DNA of 10,034 nucleotides from Bacillota bacterium (GTDB taxonomy: Bacteria > Bacillota > Clostridia > Acetivibrionales > DSM-1351): positions 1 to 10,034 of the forward strand of contig JAEZIV010000136.1 in the NCBI GenBank assembly GCA_023436515.1. The letters run 5' to 3'. This document shows, piece after piece, positions 6,793 through 10,034 of the stretch. The notes under the pieces were generated by a model. It searched no databases and had not been told where the DNA came from. It saw nothing but the letters and a program-made list of their open reading frames with translations. The translations under genes and the position numbers were made by a program. The first letter of the stretch is position 1. Each line of letters begins with the position of its first letter.

Positions 6793-8877
6793 TTATTCTT
6801 CAACATCCTCAATCATATTCTTCTTCGCCTCTTCAATGATCTTATTGGCTACAATTGCAGGAGCTTCCTCATACCTTTCAAACCAGAGCTTGAAGTATCC
6901 GCGGCCGTGAGTCATTGACCTTAAATCTGTGGCATATTTAAACATTTCTGACTGAGGAACCTCGGCTTCAACCTGCTGTAATCCGTTTTCCTGAGGGTTC
7001 ATACCAAGAATTCTTCCACGTCTCTTGTTCAAATCTCCGATTATATCTCCCATGTAGTTGTCTGGCACATAAACCTCAACATGTGCTATTGGCTCAAGGA
7101 GCACAGGAGACGCCATTGGCAGACCTTTTTTGTAGGCCAGTCTTGCAGCTATTTTAAAGGCCATTTCAGAAGAATCAACATCATGATAGGAACCGTCTAC
7201 AAGTGTTGCTTTCAAATACACCACAGGGTATCCTGCCAGAACACCTTTGACTATTGCATCTCTCAAGCCCTTTTCAACTGCCGGATGGTATGATTTCGGA
7301 ACTGAACCGCCAAATATTTTCTCTTCGAAAACAAGGTCTTCCTTATCTCCCCTCTCAAATTCAATCCAAACGTGACCATATTGTCCATGTCCACCTGATT
7401 GCTTTTTGTGCTTACCCTCAACCTTAACCTTCTTCTTTATAGTCTCTCTATAAGGTACCTTTGGGTCAATAAGGTTTACACCAACTCCGAATTTAGCCTT
7501 TAGCTTACTTACAATAACATCGAGATGCTGTTCCCCAACACCCGAAATCAAGGTTTGTTTTGTTTCAGCATTTATTGATACCTTGAAGGTTGGATCCTCA
7601 TCCTGGAGTTTGTTCAAGCCTGAGCTGATCTTTTCCTCATCCCCCTTAGCCTTGGGTTCTACCGCAAGGGATAGTGCCGGCTCCGGGAATACTATCTTGC
7701 TTAAAACAACCTTATTGGCCTGATCACAGAATGTATCATTGGTGTTTGTTCCGGTCAGCTTGGCTACTCCGCCGATATCACCGGCAATAAGTTTATCGGT
7801 AGGTATTTGCTTTTTACCTCGCATTATAAATAACTGACCTATCTTCTCTAGCCTTTCAGTTGTTGTATTATATACTGAGGAATCAGCCTTCAACGTTCCT
7901 GAGTAAACTCTGAACATGGATATCTTGCCTACAAAGGGGTCTGCTATAGTCTTAAACACTAAAGCAGCCAAGGGCTTTTCAGGAAGCGGAGCTATTTCTA
8001 CTACATCATCTGTTCCAGCCTTAATTGCCTTAAAGCTTTTTTTATCAGGTGAAGGCATATATTCAACTATGGCATTCATCAGTTCCTGAACCCCGCTATT
8101 CTGCATGGCAGAACCGCAGAAAACAGGAGAAATAGTACCATCTGCAACTCCGGACTTTATACCCTGCTGTAATTCCTCGTTGGAAAAGGTCTCTCCACCG
8201 AAGTACTTCTCCATAAGTGCCTCGTCTGTCTCGGCAATAAGTTCATTCAAGGTGTCTTTAATTTTGGAAACTTTATCTGTTAAATCCGAAGGAATGGCAA
8301 TATCAATCGTCTTATCCTTCTGGAATTTTTTCGCAGTCATATTGATTATGTCTACATAACCAACAAATTTTTCAGCTTCATAGATAGGAAGCTGAAAAGG
8401 AATAATACTACTTCCGAACTTACTTGTCATCTTGTCCAGTGCGGCATAAAAGTTTGCATTTTCTTCATCCATTTTGTTAATAAAGAAAATTTTGCCCACA
8501 TTGTTCTCTTTTGCATACGCCCATGACTTTTCAGTTCCAACAGAGACACCGCTCTTTGCAGAAACTACTATAACAGCACCTTCCGCTACACGTATACCCT
8601 GCATTACTTCTCCTACAAAATCAAAATAACCGGGAGTATCAATTACATTAATCTTATGATCCTTCCATTCACATGGCGCCATAGCAGTACTAATGGATAT
8701 TTTACGTTTGATTTCCTCCGGATCATAGTCCGTTGTGGTTGTGCCATCAGTCACCTTGCCGAATCTGTCCAGGACTCCGGTATTAAATAGCATAGCCTCC
8801 GCAAGAGTAGTTTTACCTGCGTTACCGTGAGCCATGAGGCAAATATTCCGTAACTTTTGTACGGTATAGTCCTTCAT
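6793..8877 (-). CDS. Elongation factor G-like GTPase (EF-G2 type)
   Basis: A 694-residue translational GTPase with the five-domain EF-G architecture. The GTPase domain shows G1 AHGNAGKTT (16-24), where canonical EF-G has AHIDAGKTT. A switch I region, GTTTTDYDPEEIKRKISI (45-62), lacks the usual RGIT. G3 is DTPGY (80-84), where canonical EF-G has DTPGH, and G4 is NKMD (134-137). Domain II is about 300-390, domain III about 400-475. Domain IV carries DGSYHDVDSSEMAFK (561-575), and domain V carries DIIGDLNKRRGRILGM (611-626). These features fit the EF-G-like paralogue group rather than housekeeping FusA, which is normally encoded with rpsL, rpsG and tuf. Proteins of this group may bind the ribosome, but their role is poorly defined; a mycobacterial EF-G2 was reported to lack ribosome-dependent GTPase activity. 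The gene is a single transcription unit ended by the terminator at 6645-6684. Confidence 0.9.
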   Translation of the reverse strand: MKDYTVQKLRNICLMAHGNAGKTTLAEAMLFNTGVLDRFGKVTDGTTTTDYDPEEIKRKISISTAMAPCEWKDHKINVIDTPGYFDFVGEVMQGIRVAEGAVIVVSAKSGVSVGTEKSWAYAKENNVGKIFFINKMDEENANFYAALDKMTSKFGSSIIPFQLPIYEAEKFVGYVDIINMTAKKFQKDKTIDIAIPSDLTDKVSKIKDTLNELIAETDEALMEKYFGGETFSNEELQQGIKSGVADGTISPVFCGSAMQNSGVQELMNAIVEYMPSPDKKSFKAIKAGTDDVVEIAPLPEKPLAALVFKTIADPFVGKISMFRVYSGTLKADSSVYNTTTERLEKIGQLFIMRGKKQIPTDKLIAGDIGGVAKLTGTNTNDTFCDQANKVVLSKIVFPEPALSLAVEPKAKGDEEKISSGLNKLQDEDPTFKVSINAETKQTLISGVGEQHLDVIVSKLKAKFGVGVNLIDPKVPYRETIKKKVKVEGKHKKQSGGHGQYGHVWIEFERGDKEDLVFEEKIFGGSVPKSYHPAVEKGLRDAIVKGVLAGYPVVYLKATLVDGSYHDVDSSEMAFKIAARLAYKKGLPMASPVLLEPIAHVEVYVPDNYMGDIIGDLNKRRGRILGMNPQENGLQQVEAEVPQSEMFKYATDLRSMTHGRGYFKLWFERYEEAPAIVANKIIEEAKKNMIEDVEE

Positions 8878-8889
8878 AATCATTCCCCC
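8878..8889 (-). promoter_or_regulatory. Ribosome binding site deciding the EF-G-like start
   Basis: AAGGGGGA on the minus strand (core 8889-8885) lies 7 nt before the ATG at 8877-8875. It is only one nucleotide from another in-frame ATG at 8883-8881. The spacing favours 8877, giving MKDYTVQKLRNICLMAHGNA. Confidence 0.8.
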
Positions 8890-9308
8890 TTATTAACTTT
8901 AATCGTTTCACACTGTATATAAGGAACACCTCAGGCAAAAGTATGCTGTCTTACCTTTGGGTATCCAAATATTCCCGCCAAGTCTAGCCACCTCCCCATA
9001 AGGAAGGAGTTGTAAAAGAATAAACAGAGTAGATTAAGACCATATTTCTGAACAACCTATCAACCTGCAATATATAATGATTATTTCATATGATTACTCT
9101 AACCGTATTATTAAATTTTCAGCAGTTTTAACAAATTCATTGTATTATCTATTCTATTTTTTAGAGCATTTTCCTTTAATAATTTAAAAAATTTTCTTTT
9201 TATTTGTTTATTGAATATATTCTATCCGATTTTTTGTTATTTTATTTATATTTTATCAATTATATCCACAATATTTTCCTCGTGGAAAAAGACATAATTA
9301 CTTTTTGG

Positions 9309-9337
9309 TTTATTAAATTCCCGGGATACTATATAAT
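9309..9337 (+). promoter_or_regulatory. Candidate promoter of aroF
   Basis: A perfect -10 TATAAT (9332-9337) is preceded 17 nt upstream by a weak -35 TTTATT (9309-9314), within AT-rich DNA that could act as an UP element. Transcription would start near 9344 and give a leader of about 97 nt. Confidence 0.5.
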
Positions 9338-9349
9338 ATTTATTGTAGC

Positions 9350-9385
9350 GGCCGTGAAATTTGAAGGATATCCCGTCCAACGGCC
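9350..9385 (+). repeat. Inverted repeat with internal palindrome in the aroF leader
   Basis: GGCCGT (9350-9355) and ACGGCC (9380-9385) are perfect inverted arms 24 bp apart, and the 8-bp palindrome GGATATCC (9366-9373) lies between them. The element starts just after the predicted transcription start of aroF. It could be a repressor site or an RNA hairpin, but no T-tract follows, so it is not a simple terminator. Function is not established. Confidence 0.4.
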
Positions 9386-9440
9386 AAGTAGCATGGATTA
9401 GAGCTTTAACTAAACGTAAAATGGTAGAAAGGATGATTGT

Positions 9441-10034
9441 ATGATTATTGTAATGAATCCAAAGTCGAATCAAATGCAGATCGACGATGTTATTGGTGTT
9501 TTAAAGAACTCCGGTCTGGGAGTTCACATCTCTCAAGGAACCGAGAGAACCATTATTGGTATTATTGGAGACAAAAGTGTTTTGCGGGATATTCCACTGG
9601 AATTGATGCCGGGAGTTGAAAAGCTGGTACCTATAGTGGAGTCCTTTAAGCTGGCAGGAAAAACCTTTAGACCTGAGCCCAGTGTTGTGGATGTTAACGG
9701 TGTAAAGATCGGCGGAAAGGAACTGGCTATTATGGCAGGCCCCTGCGCGGTTGAAAGCTATGAGCAAATTATGGCGGCTGCCAGGGCAGTTAAGAAGTCA
9801 GGCGCTCAATTCCTACGAGGCGGCGCCTTTAAGCCCCGTACCTCTCCATATGCATTCCAGGGTCTTGAAGAGGATGGCCTTAAACTTTTAAAGGCAGCGA
9901 AGGAGGAAACTGGTCTTCAGATTATAACGGAGGTAACCAGTGATAGGGCTGTTGAGCTTTCAATTCCCTATGTTGATATGTTCCAAATCGGCGCAAGAAA
10001 TGTTCAGAACTTTCAGCTTTTGAAGGAAGTAGGA
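9441..10034 (+). CDS. aroF: 3-deoxy-7-phosphoheptulonate (DAHP) synthase, type I-beta, 5' part
   Basis: The first step of the shikimate pathway: phosphoenolpyruvate plus erythrose 4-phosphate gives DAHP, leading to Phe, Tyr and Trp. The frame is open from ATG at 9441 to the right edge (198 codons, of about 338 usual). Residues 1 to about 70 (MIIVMNPKSN...) form the small ferredoxin-like domain typical of the Thermotoga-type enzyme, where it mediates aromatic amino acid feedback. The barrel then begins with AGPCAVES (99-106, metal-ligand Cys102), followed by RGGAFKPRTSPYAFQG (126-141, substrate phosphate binding), ITEV (162-165) and IGARNVQN (183-190). The start is supported by GAAAGGA (9427-9433), 7 nt upstream. 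No frameshift is seen. Later aromatic pathway genes may follow beyond the window. Confidence 0.96.
   Translation, partial: MIIVMNPKSNQMQIDDVIGVLKNSGLGVHISQGTERTIIGIIGDKSVLRDIPLELMPGVEKLVPIVESFKLAGKTFRPEPSVVDVNGVKIGGKELAIMAGPCAVESYEQIMAAARAVKKSGAQFLRGGAFKPRTSPYAFQGLEEDGLKLLKAAKEETGLQIITEVTSDRAVELSIPYVDMFQIGARNVQNFQLLKEVG

Larger units (their letters stand above)
8884..9440. other. Long divergent intergenic region between the EF-G-like gene and aroF
   Basis: No convincing gene lies in these 557 bp. The part at about 8920-9010 is clearly richer in G and C than its surroundings. It holds a perfect short hairpin (TTTGG-GTAT-CCAAA, 8956-8969) and an overlapping alternative stem (8937-8943 with 8952-8958), so on the minus strand it may form a structured leader for the EF-G-like mRNA. 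Two short minus-strand open frames cross it (8999-8931, and 9033-8908 with a CxxC pair). From about 9060 to 9345 the DNA is extremely AT-rich, with a small hairpin TTTTCC-TCGT-GGAAAA (9274-9289). The right end carries the aroF promoter and leader. I could not match the island to a known riboswitch or RNA family. Confidence 0.55.

Noticed and set aside
8884..9060. Known riboswitch, T-box, 6S RNA or tRNA in the EF-G-like leader
   Set aside because: I looked for the T-box GGTGG-type sequence and for conserved cores of the common riboswitches by eye and found no match; only an unnamed structured region can be claimed.
9204..9473. Two overlapping open frames on opposite strands upstream of and into aroF
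   Set aside because: They lie in AT-rich or leader DNA, have no good ribosome binding site and no family resemblance, and the minus-strand one overlaps the start of a clear aroF gene.
1..10034. CRISPR arrays, insertion sequences, integrase attachment sites or phage genes
   Set aside because: No regularly spaced repeats, transposase-like proteins or terminal inverted repeats with target duplications were seen; the content is conserved core genome.

Overview
The window looks like chromosome of a low-GC Firmicute, most likely a mesophilic Clostridium of the Ruminiclostridium / C. cellulolyticum type. The evidence is AT-rich intergenic DNA, strong GGAGG ribosome binding sites, the intact ctsR-mcsA-mcsB-clpC stress operon with a CtsR operator, and a type I-beta DAHP synthase. 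The genus is an inference; no rRNA or other marker is present.

Layout. Positions 1-206 (minus) hold the N-terminus of a GH15-like glucoamylase-family protein that runs off the left edge. It is divergent from a membrane-anchored GT2 glycosyltransferase (323-1579, plus). The glycosyltransferase converges on the stress operon, and a hairpin at 1595-1636, with its T-rich tail on the minus strand, closes the operon. The operon reads right to left: ctsR (6143-5685), mcsA (5666-5178), mcsB (5181-4162, 4-nt overlap with mcsA) and clpC (4101-1648). Its sigma-A promoter (TTGCAA, 17 nt, TATACT) is followed at once by a CtsR tandem heptad operator at 6171-6187. Upstream lie a 63-residue orphan gene (6493-6302), a textbook terminator (6645-6684), and a gene for an EF-G-like GTPase (8877-6793) whose DTPGH motif reads DTPGY. 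A 557-bp intergenic region separates it from a divergent DAHP synthase gene (9441 to the right edge).

How the genes work together. CtsR represses its own operon. On stress, McsA activates the arginine kinase McsB, which phosphorylates CtsR and damaged proteins. Phospho-arginine proteins are then unfolded by ClpC and degraded with ClpP, which is not encoded here. The residues needed for this circuit are all visible: the RGGGG wing of CtsR, four CxxC pairs and a UVR motif in McsA, the catalytic motifs and RDxxRA site of McsB, and two Walker modules plus an LGF loop in ClpC. The other genes are not obviously linked to this pathway.

Novelty. The window is mostly conserved core genome and I found no clear undescribed multi-gene system. 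The items most worth a second look are the GC-richer island upstream of the EF-G-like gene (about 8920-9010), the orphan small protein beside ctsR, the Tyr-for-His change in the EF-G-like GTPase, and the open frame past its stop codon.
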